A DNA stretch of 64,000 nucleotides from Candidatus Saccharimonadota bacterium (GTDB lineage Bacteria > Patescibacteriota > Saccharimonadia > Saccharimonadales > Saccharimonadaceae), in assembly GCA_030531645.1 (NCBI GenBank), contig JAUNNB010000004.1, forward strand, positions 1 to 64,000. Direction: 5' to 3'. This document shows, one piece after another, positions 9,459-19,007 of this stretch (within the stretch, counting starts at the first letter, position 1; each line of letters opens with the position of its first letter). The translations under genes were made by a program, and so were the position numbers. The notes beneath the pieces are model-generated. The model was not told the origin of the DNA, ran no database searches, and saw only the letters and a list, made by a program, of their open reading frames with translations.

Positions 9459-9464
9459 TATAAT
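9459..9464 (+). promoter_or_regulatory. -10 box of the polysaccharide locus, leaderless spacing
   Basis: TATAAT ends 6 nt upstream of the ATG at 9471. No ribosome-binding site fits between, so the first transferase message is predicted leaderless. Confidence 0.65.
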
Positions 9465-9470
9465 ATATGT

Positions 9471-9944
9471 ATGAGTTCAAAGGGTTTGGAAGGCAAAAAG
9501 ATTTGTTTGGTTGGCTCTAGTGGAGGTCATCTTGCCCATCTCTATGCCTTGAAGCCATTATGGGGAAAAACAGACAGATTCTGGGTGACTTTTGATAAGG
9601 AAGATGCAAATAGTTTGCTGGAGGGCGAGAAGGTTTACCATTGCCATTTTCCATCGAATAGAAGCCTCAAAGCTTTACGTAAGAACACGAAGCTTGCGAA
9701 GAAAGTCTTAGCTAAGGAGAAGCCTGATATTATTATTTCAACTGGTGCAGCAGCTGCGGTGCCGTTCTTTTATGTGGGTAGGAAATATGGTGCCAAGACG
9801 ATTTACATAGAAGTGCTTGATAGAGTAGATAAGCCTACACTTACTGGTAGATTCGTGTATAGAATGTCTGATAAATTTATTGTGCAATGGGATGAGATGA
9901 AAAAGGTTTATAAGAAGGCGATTAATTTAGGGAGTATATTCTGA
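9471..9944 (+). CDS. Alg14-like glycosyltransferase subunit (PssD/EpsE type)
   Basis: 157 residues. The N-terminal KICLVGSSGGHLAHL (Gly-Gly-His loop at 17-20) and STGAAAAVPF (90-99) are typical of Alg14, the membrane-recruiting, acceptor-binding half of a split GT28-fold enzyme. The partner Alg13-like gene follows with a 1-bp TGATG overlap, so the two subunits are made together, probably to add the second sugar to a polyprenyl-linked primer on the cytoplasmic face. The start is set by the leaderless promoter geometry. The upstream reading frame to 9444 is less likely because it would begin before the -10 box. Confidence 0.9.
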   Translation: MSSKGLEGKKICLVGSSGGHLAHLYALKPLWGKTDRFWVTFDKEDANSLLEGEKVYHCHFPSNRSLKALRKNTKLAKKVLAKEKPDIIISTGAAAAVPFFYVGRKYGAKTIYIEVLDRVDKPTLTGRFVYRMSDKFIVQWDEMKKVYKKAINLGSIF

Positions 9945-10456
9945 TGTCGTCAAAAAGAAAAATGATTTTTGTGACAGTAGGGACCCACGAGCAACAGTTT
10001 AATCGTCTGGTAGAAGAGGTAGATAGACTTGCAGGAGAAGGGCTGAATGCCGATGTGTTTATTCAGATTGGGTTTTCAACGTATAAACCGAAGCATTGTA
10101 AATACCGCAAGATGATTTCAAATAAGGAAATGAATAGATATTACAGAGATGCGGATATTATTATCACGCATGGTGGACCTTCGTCGTTTATTACAGCTCT
10201 TAAATACGGAAAGGTTCCGATTGTGGTACCAAGACAGAGGAGATATGGAGAGCATGTAAATGATCACCAGATGAGGTTTTGTAGATTATTTGAACAGCGT
10301 CGAAAGGATATCCTGGTGGTTGAGGATGTGTCGACTTTGGGCGAGAAGATTGAGAATTATTCAAAAATAACAAAAGATATGTCGAGCCAAGTGGAGTTCA
10401 ATAACAAGCAATTTTGCAAGAAGCTTGAGAGAGAAATTGGGAGTTTGTTTGAATGA
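9944..10456 (+). CDS. Alg13-like glycosyltransferase subunit (PssE/EpsF type, GT28 C-terminal domain)
   Basis: 170 residues. IFVTVGTHEQQF at the N-terminus and ITHGGPSSF near residues 72-81 match the UDP-sugar-binding half of the Alg13/Alg14-type enzyme. A GGGAG site lies about 10 nt upstream and the ATG overlaps the Alg14-like stop. It overlaps the next gene through ATGA, so the first three genes of the locus are translationally coupled. The sugar transferred is not predictable from sequence. Confidence 0.9.
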   Translation: MSSKRKMIFVTVGTHEQQFNRLVEEVDRLAGEGLNADVFIQIGFSTYKPKHCKYRKMISNKEMNRYYRDADIIITHGGPSSFITALKYGKVPIVVPRQRRYGEHVNDHQMRFCRLFEQRRKDILVVEDVSTLGEKIENYSKITKDMSSQVEFNNKQFCKKLEREIGSLFE

Positions 10457-13242
10457 TCCCAAAAAGAATTCATTATTGTTGGTTTGGCGGGAAAGATAAG
10501 CCCAAGTCAGTTCAGAAGTGTATTAGGAGCTGGAAGAAATTCTGTCCGGACTATGAAATCATAGAGTGGAACGAGCAGAATTACGATGTAAACAAGAATA
10601 AATATACGAAAGGGACGTATGGGGCGGGGAAGTTTGCATTTCTTTCGGATTATGTGAGACTCGATGTCATTTATAATGAGGGGGGAATTTATCTTGATAC
10701 GGATGTGGAATTGATTAAGGGGCTCGATGATTTGTTGGATTGTACTGGGTATATAGGCTTAGAAGATCCTGGGCTTGTGAATACAGGGCAGGGTTTTGGT
10801 GCAGTGAAGAAACATTCATTCATAAAGAAGAACAAAGAATATTACGAGAAGAAGAATTTCTTTAAGAATGGAAAGTTTCAGAAGGAGCTTTGCACTAGGA
10901 TTTCTTCGGATCTTTTGAAAAAAGAGGGGATGACTGCTGAAGATAAGGTCCAGGAAGTTGCGGGTATGAGGATTTTGCCGACAGATTACTTCTGCCCATT
11001 GAAAGTGGGAACAAGTGAGTTGAAGATGACAGAGAATACTTATTCTATTCATCATTTCGATTCGACATGGAAGGGTGGAAATAAGATTTCGAGGTGGATT
11101 GGATACAGGTTGATACCATTGAAAAAAACAATAAAGACTGCGATTTCTATGTTGAAGAATAAACAAGGCAGAAGCCAGCTTGCGGTGTATATTTATTTTG
11201 CAATCATTAGCTTCTTTAAAGGTATAGGAGCTACTGGTGATAATAAAATTTACTTGGTATTTTATGGTGTTGGGTGTCTTTTGTTGTGCTATAAGGTTTT
11301 GCATGATAGATATCGATTAAAAGAGGCGTTGTTTTGTTTGATTCCATTGGTGGCAAGTCTAATTACCTTAATTACAGGAGAAGCTACAACTGCACTTTTT
11401 CTTACGATTTCAATTTGTTGCTTGAAGGATGTGGACAAAAAGGTTGTAATTAAGATTTTCTTTTGGACTAAAGTGTTCGCGTATGTTTTGGTGTTATTAC
11501 TAATGGGAATGGGTATCATTGAGAATGTTGCTGAGGTTTATGAACGACAGTCCATGGGGGAGCAAATTAGATATACGGTTGGTTTTGGGCATCCTAATAT
11601 AGCCCATGTGAACTTAGCAATTATAGCATTTTTGTATTACTATTGTTATCATCGAAATAGAAAGATTCTAGATTTATTGATTATTTTTATTTCTAATTTC
11701 TTGTTATATCAAGCTACATTTTCAAGAACATCGTTTTGGACAATAAATTTATTTATTGTGACAGTGTTTATGATTGAACGAATAAAATGGACTCAAAAAG
11801 TCATGTCGTTTGTGGCAAGCAAGATTTATGTTATGCTGGTTATCGGCTCGATTGTTTTGCCACTTATGTGGCCTCATTTTGAATTCACGAAAGTCTTAAA
11901 TGCGCACATGACGGGTAGGTTATTTTATGAGAATACGCTATTGAGATATCGTAAGATACAGTGGTTTGGTAAGAAGGCGTATACAATTCGGAGAAGGATT
12001 AGCCCTACTGAGGTTAAACGAGTAGATATAATGATAGATAATAGTTACTTTTATTTGGGCTACTGCTGTGGGTTCTTATATTTCTTGTGGTATTCGTATA
12101 TGATGATATCTGTTTCGCAAAGATATTATAGGAATGGTAGAAAGGATAAGGAGCTGCTCATGATTTTGTTCATGTGCTTTATGGCATTCTTTGAGAATAT
12201 CTTGGCGAATGCAGCGATGGGATTCTGCACGTTGTGGTTTGCAGATCGAATCTTTGACGATGAATGGAAGGCTGAGGGACGAAGATTGAAACGTGAGAAG
12301 CAAGCTAGGAAGCTTGAGAAAAAGGAAAAGAAGGCCTTAAAAGCTGGAAAGACTGTAAAGCATGAAGTCAATGATACGAAAGTGGATTTGACGATTTTTA
12401 CCCCAACGTATAATAGGGCGAAATTACTGGAGAGATTATATGAGTCGCTATGCGAGCAAATAAATAAGGGCTTCACTTGGCTAGTGATAGATGATGGTTC
12501 TACGGATGAAACGGGGAAGCTAGTGAAGAAATGGCAGAAAGAAAAGAAGATTAAAATTAAATATATAAAGCAGGAAAATCAAGGAAAGTACATTGCACAT
12601 AATAGGGCGATGAAGGAAACTGAGACGAACTATTTTGTGTGCATTGATAGCGATGATTATCTAATTGATGTTAATTCTGTGGAATTGATAGTCGAGGGGT
12701 TAAGGCGAGTGAGGAAAGATCAGGTGGGTGCAGTATTTCCATACAAGAAAGCTATAGATGTGGTGGAGTATAGTTTTGAAACTGATATCCAGGAAATGAA
12801 ACTAAATGCTGGGCATGTGGTAGAAACAACGATTGCCGGAAAGACGGAAGTATTCAGAAAGTGCCTGTTCCCAGAAAACAAGAAAGAGACATTTATGTCT
12901 GAGGATGTGGTATATAATCAGGTGGCTCAGTATGGAAAGTTTAGATTCTTCAATAACGCTGTAGTGACGGGTGAGTATTTGGATGATGGTATGACAAGCC
13001 ATGTCTATGAATTATGGTGCGAGAATTATGAAAACTCTATGACATACTTTGATAGTAGATATAAATATCTGAAAAAATATAAGCTAGCTGATAGGGTAGA
13101 AGAACGCGCAAAATGCGTGATTCAGAATAATGCCGTGAATATTAAGTGTGGTAAGAAAGTGATGGAGAGGACGCCATCCAAATTCTTAAGCGTCATATAT
13201 TATATACCGTCTGTAATTTATAGCAGGAGGGTGATGAAATGA
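10453..13242 (+). CDS. Three-domain fusion: GT32-like transferase, Wzy-like polymerase, GT2 transferase
   Basis: 929 residues. Residues 1-~230 are a GT32 (Gly_transf_sug) domain beginning IPKRIHYCWFGG, with DXD at YLDTDVEL (80-87). Residues ~240-600 hold about ten hydrophobic segments, plus GFGHPNIAH (377-385) and FSRTSFW (423-429), typical of O-antigen/capsule polymerases. After a Lys/Glu-rich linker (605-640), residues ~643-929 form a GT2 domain with TPTYNRAKLLERL, DDGSTDE (680-686) and DSDD (732-735). The reading frame is continuous through all three. It overlaps both neighbours by 4 bp. Fusing two cytoplasmic transferases to the polymerase would put chain extension and polymerisation in one protein; this is inference. 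Confidence 0.88.
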   Translation: MIPKRIHYCWFGGKDKPKSVQKCIRSWKKFCPDYEIIEWNEQNYDVNKNKYTKGTYGAGKFAFLSDYVRLDVIYNEGGIYLDTDVELIKGLDDLLDCTGYIGLEDPGLVNTGQGFGAVKKHSFIKKNKEYYEKKNFFKNGKFQKELCTRISSDLLKKEGMTAEDKVQEVAGMRILPTDYFCPLKVGTSELKMTENTYSIHHFDSTWKGGNKISRWIGYRLIPLKKTIKTAISMLKNKQGRSQLAVYIYFAIISFFKGIGATGDNKIYLVFYGVGCLLLCYKVLHDRYRLKEALFCLIPLVASLITLITGEATTALFLTISICCLKDVDKKVVIKIFFWTKVFAYVLVLLLMGMGIIENVAEVYERQSMGEQIRYTVGFGHPNIAHVNLAIIAFLYYYCYHRNRKILDLLIIFISNFLLYQATFSRTSFWTINLFIVTVFMIERIKWTQKVMSFVASKIYVMLVIGSIVLPLMWPHFEFTKVLNAHMTGRLFYENTLLRYRKIQWFGKKAYTIRRRISPTEVKRVDIMIDNSYFYLGYCCGFLYFLWYSYMMISVSQRYYRNGRKDKELLMILFMCFMAFFENILANAAMGFCTLWFADRIFDDEWKAEGRRLKREKQARKLEKKEKKALKAGKTVKHEVNDTKVDLTIFTPTYNRAKLLERLYESLCEQINKGFTWLVIDDGSTDETGKLVKKWQKEKKIKIKYIKQENQGKYIAHNRAMKETETNYFVCIDSDDYLIDVNSVELIVEGLRRVRKDQVGAVFPYKKAIDVVEYSFETDIQEMKLNAGHVVETTIAGKTEVFRKCLFPENKKETFMSEDVVYNQVAQYGKFRFFNNAVVTGEYLDDGMTSHVYELWCENYENSMTYFDSRYKYLKKYKLADRVEERAKCVIQNNAVNIKCGKKVMERTPSKFLSVIYYIPSVIYSRRVMK

Positions 13243-14306
13243 AAAGACCTATGATCTCGGTGATTGTGCCGATATATAATGCTGAAAAATATGTAGAAAA
13301 GTGCTATGCAGAATTGATGAAGCAGAGCTTCAAAGATTTTGAGGTGATTTTCGTGGATGATGGCTCCACGGATGAAACTGTAAAGAAGATTAAGGGGCTA
13401 GCTGAAGCGACTGGCATTAAAGGAATGGGTGGATTCAGCGGCTTTAGTGATGAAAATGTGCAGTTGATATTGCAGAGAAATGCTGGGGTGAGCGAGGCGA
13501 GAAATAAAGGCATCACGCAGGCGAATGGAAAATATTTAGCATTTATGGATGTGGATGATTACCTAGAGCCGAATTATCTAGAAGCACTAATGAAGACAGC
13601 TGAAGAGCAGCATGCGGATGCGGTGATGTGTAGCTACTACGAGGAATTTCCTGGTAGGAGCGTAGAGCACAAGATGAAATGGGCTGGGCTAAAAAATGAG
13701 AGATTCATTAAAGGTGAGTTGATTCCATATTTAATTTATCCAGAGAATGAAGGCGAGGGTACATTCGCTTCTGTTTGGAGGATTTTGGTGCGCAGAGATG
13801 TGATACAGAAAAGCCAGTTGGTCTTCGATAAGCGCGTAGCGATTGCAGAAGATTTTCTATTTATGTTGAGGCTACTAAATCGTATTTCGAGTTTATATCT
13901 TCTGCCGAAGCCATTGTATCATTATGTGCGAAGAGCGGATTCGTCTTTGAATAAATACAAGAAGGATTTGTTGGGGCAACAGATTGAGTATCATGATATT
14001 TTGACTGAGCTTTTGCAGCAAGAGGGGATGTATGAGCGAAATCTCATGCGATATGTGAGGAATAGGTTAAGGCGATATACGGCTTTAATTTCTAATGCCG
14101 TGAGGTGCACAAATAAAGAACAAGAAAAGAAAGAGCTCCAGAAAATTTATGAGTTATACAAGCAGGAGAAATTTGACTATAGAAAATGTGGTTTTTCGAG
14201 CGCGCTTAATTTAAGTTTTTGGTTGCTGGGGCATAAGAGATTAGGAACTTTGGCGGTAATATATAGGGTAAAGGAAAAGAAGAGGCTGAAGGGGTTGAAT
14301 CAATGA
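13239..14306 (+). CDS. GT2 family glycosyltransferase
   Basis: 355 residues, cytoplasmic GT-A fold: ISVIVPIYNAEKYVEKC at the N-terminus, DDGSTDE (about 41-47) binding the nucleotide, and the DVDD metal site near residue 104. A C-terminal helical extension follows. It has a GGAGGG site and an ATGA overlap with the fusion gene upstream and the GT-D gene downstream. It probably adds one sugar to the repeat unit; donor and linkage are unknown. A Gly-rich insert around residues 58-68 (KGMGGFSGFSD) is unusual for the family. Confidence 0.92.
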   Translation: MKRPMISVIVPIYNAEKYVEKCYAELMKQSFKDFEVIFVDDGSTDETVKKIKGLAEATGIKGMGGFSGFSDENVQLILQRNAGVSEARNKGITQANGKYLAFMDVDDYLEPNYLEALMKTAEEQHADAVMCSYYEEFPGRSVEHKMKWAGLKNERFIKGELIPYLIYPENEGEGTFASVWRILVRRDVIQKSQLVFDKRVAIAEDFLFMLRLLNRISSLYLLPKPLYHYVRRADSSLNKYKKDLLGQQIEYHDILTELLQQEGMYERNLMRYVRNRLRRYTALISNAVRCTNKEQEKKELQKIYELYKQEKFDYRKCGFSSALNLSFWLLGHKRLGTLAVIYRVKEKKRLKGLNQ

Positions 14307-15118
14307 AAAATAAAATCTCGAGATTTTTTAAGCCGCTAATCTATACTTTTGAACGCGCGAGGATGCCATGGAATCCAGGGCTAGAAATTATGTCTGATGA
14401 AGACACGATAAATGATATAGTAGTGAAACATAAATCTTTGGCTAGGTTTGGCGAGGGGGAATTTAAGTGGATTTTTATGGATGATGAAGCGCCGGCATTC
14501 CAACGAAATAGTTTGGAATTAAGCGAGAGGCTAACCAAGGCGTTTAGTAATATGAATAAGAATTTGCTTGTATGTATACCGGCAAATATGTTCAACCACG
14601 AAAATCAAACACTGGACTCGAAGATGGCTTGGGTGAAATTTGTAAACAAATATTGGGTGCAGATAAGAAGATTAGTTAACCTTGATTATAGATATGGAAA
14701 TGCTGGGGTGATGAGCCCATGTAAAGGATATATGGATCAATGGCAGGCAGGAGATAGGTTTAAGAATCTCAAGAGAATTTGGGATGAGAAAAATGTATTG
14801 GTGGTAGAAGGTGAGACATCAAAAATTGGGGTTGAAAATGATTTGCTGCATAATGCAAAGAATGTAGATAGAATTGAATATCCGGAAAAGAATGCGTTTG
14901 CCAAGATAGATGATATCTATAAAGATATTATGCGAAAAATGAAGGTGCATAAGTATGACATTGTGCTGCTGACCTTAGGCCCAACGGCATCTATCTTAGT
15001 ATCTGAGCTGACAAATGCTGGAATCCAAGCAGTGGATGTGGGTGAACTAGATGCTGAGTTTGAGAGATATGCTCATGCTAGGGAAGAGATTATTGAGAGG
15101 ATGGAAAATGAAAAATAA
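14303..15118 (+). CDS. GT-D fold glycosyltransferase (DUF1792 type)
   Basis: 271 residues. LARFGEGEFKWI near residue 46, NAGVMSPCKGYMDQW, NVLVVEGETSKIG and LGPTASILV are the signature stretches of the GT-D (DUF1792, CAZy GT101-like) fold found as the terminal transferase in streptococcal serine-rich protein glycosylation and in capsule loci. It probably transfers glucose or a related sugar in the cytoplasm. The gene overlaps the previous gene by 4 bp and the flippase gene by 11 bp. The family assignment is by motif memory. Confidence 0.85.
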   Translation: MKNKISRFFKPLIYTFERARMPWNPGLEIMSDEDTINDIVVKHKSLARFGEGEFKWIFMDDEAPAFQRNSLELSERLTKAFSNMNKNLLVCIPANMFNHENQTLDSKMAWVKFVNKYWVQIRRLVNLDYRYGNAGVMSPCKGYMDQWQAGDRFKNLKRIWDEKNVLVVEGETSKIGVENDLLHNAKNVDRIEYPEKNAFAKIDDIYKDIMRKMKVHKYDIVLLTLGPTASILVSELTNAGIQAVDVGELDAEFERYAHAREEIIERMENEK

Positions 15119-16628
15119 AGAGAAAAATCGTTCGGAATATTCTAAGAAGGGTGCCGTGACGGCTATCCTGTCTAATGTGATTAAGATTGCGCTAGGGTTT
15201 GTGAATCGCAAGATTTTCGTGATGTTCCTGGGCGCGACAATAGTTGGCTTAAATGGTCTCTTTGGTAATATTGTTTCGATGCTGGCGATTTCTGAACTAG
15301 GAATCGGGACTGCGATTATTTCGCAACTTTATGGTCCTGTGGCTAGAGGCGATAAGCAAAAGATTAGAAAACTGCTGAAGTTCTATAAGAAGGCTTACGC
15401 GGGAATTATGGCCGTGATGATAGTGGCTGGTCTAGCGGTGGTACCGTTCCTGACTCTCATAGCTGGTGAGCATGTAGATGGGATGGAACTATATTATATA
15501 TTGTTCCTGGCAGATGTGGTGATTTCGTATGTGGTGGCGTATAAGAGATCTTTAATTTCGGCACACCAGAGAGAATATACGCTTAATATCATCCAGATTA
15601 TTTATGCTGTGGTGATGAACGCGTTCCAGATTGGTTTGCTCTTTGCGACAAAATCATTCACGGTGTTCTTGATTGTGAAATTGGTGTCTAGATTGTTTGA
15701 GAATGCAATGATTTCTGTGACATATAGGAAAGACTATAAGTGGGTAGAGGAAGAAGAAGTTGATGAGCTCGCAAAGAACGAGAAAAAGGTAATCACCACT
15801 AAGGTGAAGGCACTTTTCTTGCATAAAATTTCGAGCTTCCTGGTATTTGGAACGGATAATATCATCATTTCGAATTTGTTTGGACTGGTGACAACGGGGC
15901 TCTATGCGAACTATTTCTTGATAATAAATTCCGTACAGGTTTTGCTGGGGCAAATGTTTGGGGCAGTGATTCCAAGCGTGGGGAATTTGCTCGCGAAGGA
16001 GAGTAAAGAGAAGACTCACTCAGTGTTTAAGGCTTCGATGATGTTAGAGTTCTTTGTTACGAGTTTTGCGGCGACTTGTATGCTGACATTGTTGCAACCA
16101 TTTGTGACAATTTGGCTTGGGGATGAATACTTATTAGCGATGCCGGTGGTGGCGATGCTCGCGGTGGCGTTTTATTCGAATGTGACTAGGAATACGCCAA
16201 CGGTATTTAAGACGGCGGCAGGAATTTTTGAGCCAGATAAACATGTGCCGTTTATTGAATCTCTGGTGAATTTGGTGGTGTCTATAGTACTAGGTATGTG
16301 GATGGGACTAATAGGTGTGTTCATAGGTACATTTGTAAGCTCTCTAGTGGTGCATCTTTATAGCTATCCGAAATTTGTATATAAGAAATTATTTGGGCGT
16401 AAGGCGTTTGAATATGTTTTGGAATGGGGGAAGTATTTCTTGATAGCCTTGGTGGAACTGCTAATTGTGTTTGGTCTGACAAACCTAGTGAAATTCGATT
16501 CGAGCTGGGCGACACTATTTGCTAACGCTGGGATTTGTCTATTGGTGCCAAATCTGATTAATTTGGCGTTGTTTGGTAGATCTAGTGAGTTCAAGTATTT
16601 GATGGAAAAATTTGGGAAGAAATGCTAA
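15108..16628 (+). CDS. Wzx-type polysaccharide flippase (MATE/MOP superfamily)
   Basis: 506 residues with about twelve to fourteen hydrophobic segments. The N-terminus KGAVTAILSNVIKIALGFVN and the segment GTDNIIISNLFGLVTTGLYANY are characteristic of oligosaccharide flippases. It would move a polyprenyl-linked repeat unit across the membrane. The start at 15108 follows GAGAGG and overlaps the GT-D gene by 11 bp. This is the first of two flippases in the locus. After it, an 82-bp gap with a -10 box separates the heptose operon. Confidence 0.92.
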   Translation: MKNKEKNRSEYSKKGAVTAILSNVIKIALGFVNRKIFVMFLGATIVGLNGLFGNIVSMLAISELGIGTAIISQLYGPVARGDKQKIRKLLKFYKKAYAGIMAVMIVAGLAVVPFLTLIAGEHVDGMELYYILFLADVVISYVVAYKRSLISAHQREYTLNIIQIIYAVVMNAFQIGLLFATKSFTVFLIVKLVSRLFENAMISVTYRKDYKWVEEEEVDELAKNEKKVITTKVKALFLHKISSFLVFGTDNIIISNLFGLVTTGLYANYFLIINSVQVLLGQMFGAVIPSVGNLLAKESKEKTHSVFKASMMLEFFVTSFAATCMLTLLQPFVTIWLGDEYLLAMPVVAMLAVAFYSNVTRNTPTVFKTAAGIFEPDKHVPFIESLVNLVVSIVLGMWMGLIGVFIGTFVSSLVVHLYSYPKFVYKKLFGRKAFEYVLEWGKYFLIALVELLIVFGLTNLVKFDSSWATLFANAGICLLVPNLINLALFGRSSEFKYLMEKFGKKC

Positions 16629-16668
16629 GTAGGCCGAGTAAATTTTAGGCATTATCTTTCGATTATGT

Positions 16669-16674
16669 TATAAT
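16669..16674 (+). promoter_or_regulatory. -10 box of the heptose operon
   Basis: TATAAT 36 nt upstream of hddA, with AAGGGAG before the ATG. The -35 region is weak. Confidence 0.5.
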
Positions 16675-16710
16675 AGATACATAAAATAGGGGGTAGAGTA
16701 AGGGAGCAGA

Positions 16711-17727
16711 ATGATAATTACAAAAACTCCATTTAGGATGTCTTTCTTCGGTGGTGGTACTGATATGAAAGATTATTTTGAGAAAAACGGTGGAGCCGTT
16801 TTGTCTACGACTATTGATAAGTATTGCTATGTTACGATTCGCCATTTGCCTAGATTTTTTGATTACGCTACAGAGTTGGCATACTCCAGGATGGAGAGGG
16901 TAAAAAGTAATGATGAAATTGAGCATCCGCTAATTCGTAACGCAATGAATATGATGGATTTGCATAACCTCAGGTTAACTTATGAAGCGGATTTGCCTGC
17001 GAGATCAGGGTTAGGTACTAGTAGCTCGTTTGCAGTTGGTATGTTGCAGGCTTTTCATGCGATGAAGCATGAGGAAGCAGATAAGAAAATGCTCGCGGAT
17101 GAGGCAATTTATTTGGAGCGCACGCTTTGCGATGAGGCAGGTGGTTGGCAAGATCAGATAGCTGCTGCCTTTGGCGGGTTTAATAAGATTGTTTTTTCAT
17201 CTGATGGTTATGAGGTAATGCCCGTAACAATGGCGCCTAATAGAAAAGATGAACTTAATAATAATATATTAATGTTCTTTACAGGTTTTACTAGGAATTC
17301 GTCTGAGATACAGAAAATTAATAATGAGACTTCCATTGAAGATAAAAATATTATATTAAAACGCATGTTGGAGATGGTGAGTGAAGCTGAAGATATTTTG
17401 ATGGATGAGACTTCAGATCTAGATAACTTTGGAAAGCTTTTGCATGAGTCGTGGAATCTTAAGAGGAAGACTGGAAAGGCAATAACAAATTCTGGCATAG
17501 ATGCCTTATATGAAAAAGGAATGAATGCAGGAGCTTTGGGAGGGAAGTTATTAGGGGCTGGAGGTGGAGGATTCTTAATCTTTTATGTTCAGCCTGATAG
17601 ACAGGATGCAGTTAAGAAGGCGTTAAGTGATTTAATGTATATTCCGTTTAAGTTTGAGAATGACGGTGCAACTATTATACATGCTTCTCCTGAGACTAAT
17701 GAATTTGATGTAAAGAGGGACTCATGA
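16711..17727 (+). CDS. hddA: D-glycero-alpha-D-manno-heptose 7-phosphate kinase
   Basis: GHMP-superfamily kinase of 338 residues. It begins IITKTPFRMSFFGGGTDMKD and carries the ATP loop LPARSGLGTSSSFAVGML (about 95-112) and the C-terminal LLGAGGGGFLIFY motif. It makes heptose 1,7-bisphosphate for the GDP-heptose route. Adjacent genes supply the other three activities, which supports this assignment over fucokinase-like or mevalonate-pathway GHMP kinases. AAGGGAG precedes the start. The stop overlaps the next ATG by 4 bp. Confidence 0.9.
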   Translation: MIITKTPFRMSFFGGGTDMKDYFEKNGGAVLSTTIDKYCYVTIRHLPRFFDYATELAYSRMERVKSNDEIEHPLIRNAMNMMDLHNLRLTYEADLPARSGLGTSSSFAVGMLQAFHAMKHEEADKKMLADEAIYLERTLCDEAGGWQDQIAAAFGGFNKIVFSSDGYEVMPVTMAPNRKDELNNNILMFFTGFTRNSSEIQKINNETSIEDKNIILKRMLEMVSEAEDILMDETSDLDNFGKLLHESWNLKRKTGKAITNSGIDALYEKGMNAGALGGKLLGAGGGGFLIFYVQPDRQDAVKKALSDLMYIPFKFENDGATIIHASPETNEFDVKRDS

Positions 17728-19007
17728 AAACCGTTATCATGGCCGGTGGTAAAGGGACGAGGATAGCGTCCATAGCTTCGGACATTCCTAAGCCTATGAT
17801 ACCAATAGGTGGAGTGCCGGTTTTGGAACATGAAATTAAACAACTGGCAGAACAAGGGTTTGACGATATTATAATTACAGTTAGCCATTTGGGCAGTGTA
17901 ATTATGGATTATTTTGATGATGGCTCTAGATTTAATGTAAAGATTGAATACTTTTTTGAAGAAGTGCCCCTTGGGAATGCGGGTGCTTTATTTCAAATGA
18001 AGGAGAAGTTAACCGAAGATTTTCTATTGTTAAATGCTGATGCAATTTTTGATATTGACTTTAAACGTTTCGTGGAATTTCATAAGAGCCATGGAAAAGC
18101 GGTTACAATTTTTACCCATCCAAATAATCATCCATATGATAGTGGCTTAATTGTTACAAATGAGGATGGGGTAGTAGAACAATGGCTTGCAAAGGAAGAC
18201 GACAGGCCTGAATTTTATAAGAATAGAGTGAATGCTGGATTGCATGTGTTGTCTCCAGAGGTTCTTGATTTGGGTATAGACACTCCTACTATAGATTTGG
18301 ATAGACAAGTACTAAAGCCAATGGTAGTTAAGGGCGAGGTGATGGCGTATGATAGTCCAGAATATGTGATGGATATGGGTACTCCAGAGCGGTATCATAA
18401 GGTGGAGAAGGACTATAACGATGGTATTGTAGAAGCAAAGAATCTTGCTAGAAAACAGAGAGCGATTTTTATAGACAGAGACGGTACTATTAATGAGCAT
18501 ATTGGTTTTGTTCGAAGTGCGGATGATATAAAAATTTTACCGGGTGTTGCGGAAGCTATTAAGAAAATTAATGAGAGTGGAAGACTTGCCATAGTAATAA
18601 CGAACCAGCCGGTGATAGCGCGCGGAGAAGTTACTGAAGAAGAACTTTGGATGATGCATAATAAAATAGAAACTTTGTTGGGGGAAGAGGGGGCATATCT
18701 TGATGGCATATATTATTGTCCGCATCATCCGGATAAAGGTTTTGTCGGGGAGATCCCAGAATTGAAGATAGAATGTGATTGCAGAAAGCCTAAGCCTGGA
18801 TTAATCTTACGGGCGGCAGAGAACTTTAATATAGACTTGAATAATTCTTGGATGATAGGTGATTCGGAAAATGATGTTTTAGCAGGAAAGAATGCTGGTT
18901 GTAAAACCGGATTAGTGGCTTTAGATAAGTCATACGGAGAAGACATTAAAGAAGAGTCATTGTTAGAGATTATAAATAAAATATTAAGTAATAAGGAGGA
19001 AGTTTAG
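17724..19007 (+). CDS. hddC-gmhB: Fused heptose-1-phosphate guanylyltransferase and heptose bisphosphate phosphatase
   Basis: 427 residues in one frame. Residues 1-~235 form a nucleotidyltransferase: MAGGKGTRIASIASDIPKPM binds NTP, and NADAIFDIDF supplies the metal site. Residues ~246-427 are a HAD phosphatase: DRDGT (251-255) with the nucleophile Asp, ITNQ (292-295), the GmhB zinc loop CPHH...CDC (C332, H334, C351, C353) and GDSENDVLAG. Together they remove the C7 phosphate and activate heptose 1-phosphate as GDP-heptose. The phosphatase acts before the transferase in the pathway, although the domain order is reversed. The two activities are usually separate proteins. Confidence 0.9.
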   Translation: MKTVIMAGGKGTRIASIASDIPKPMIPIGGVPVLEHEIKQLAEQGFDDIIITVSHLGSVIMDYFDDGSRFNVKIEYFFEEVPLGNAGALFQMKEKLTEDFLLLNADAIFDIDFKRFVEFHKSHGKAVTIFTHPNNHPYDSGLIVTNEDGVVEQWLAKEDDRPEFYKNRVNAGLHVLSPEVLDLGIDTPTIDLDRQVLKPMVVKGEVMAYDSPEYVMDMGTPERYHKVEKDYNDGIVEAKNLARKQRAIFIDRDGTINEHIGFVRSADDIKILPGVAEAIKKINESGRLAIVITNQPVIARGEVTEEELWMMHNKIETLLGEEGAYLDGIYYCPHHPDKGFVGEIPELKIECDCRKPKPGLILRAAENFNIDLNNSWMIGDSENDVLAGKNAGCKTGLVALDKSYGEDIKEESLLEIINKILSNKEEV

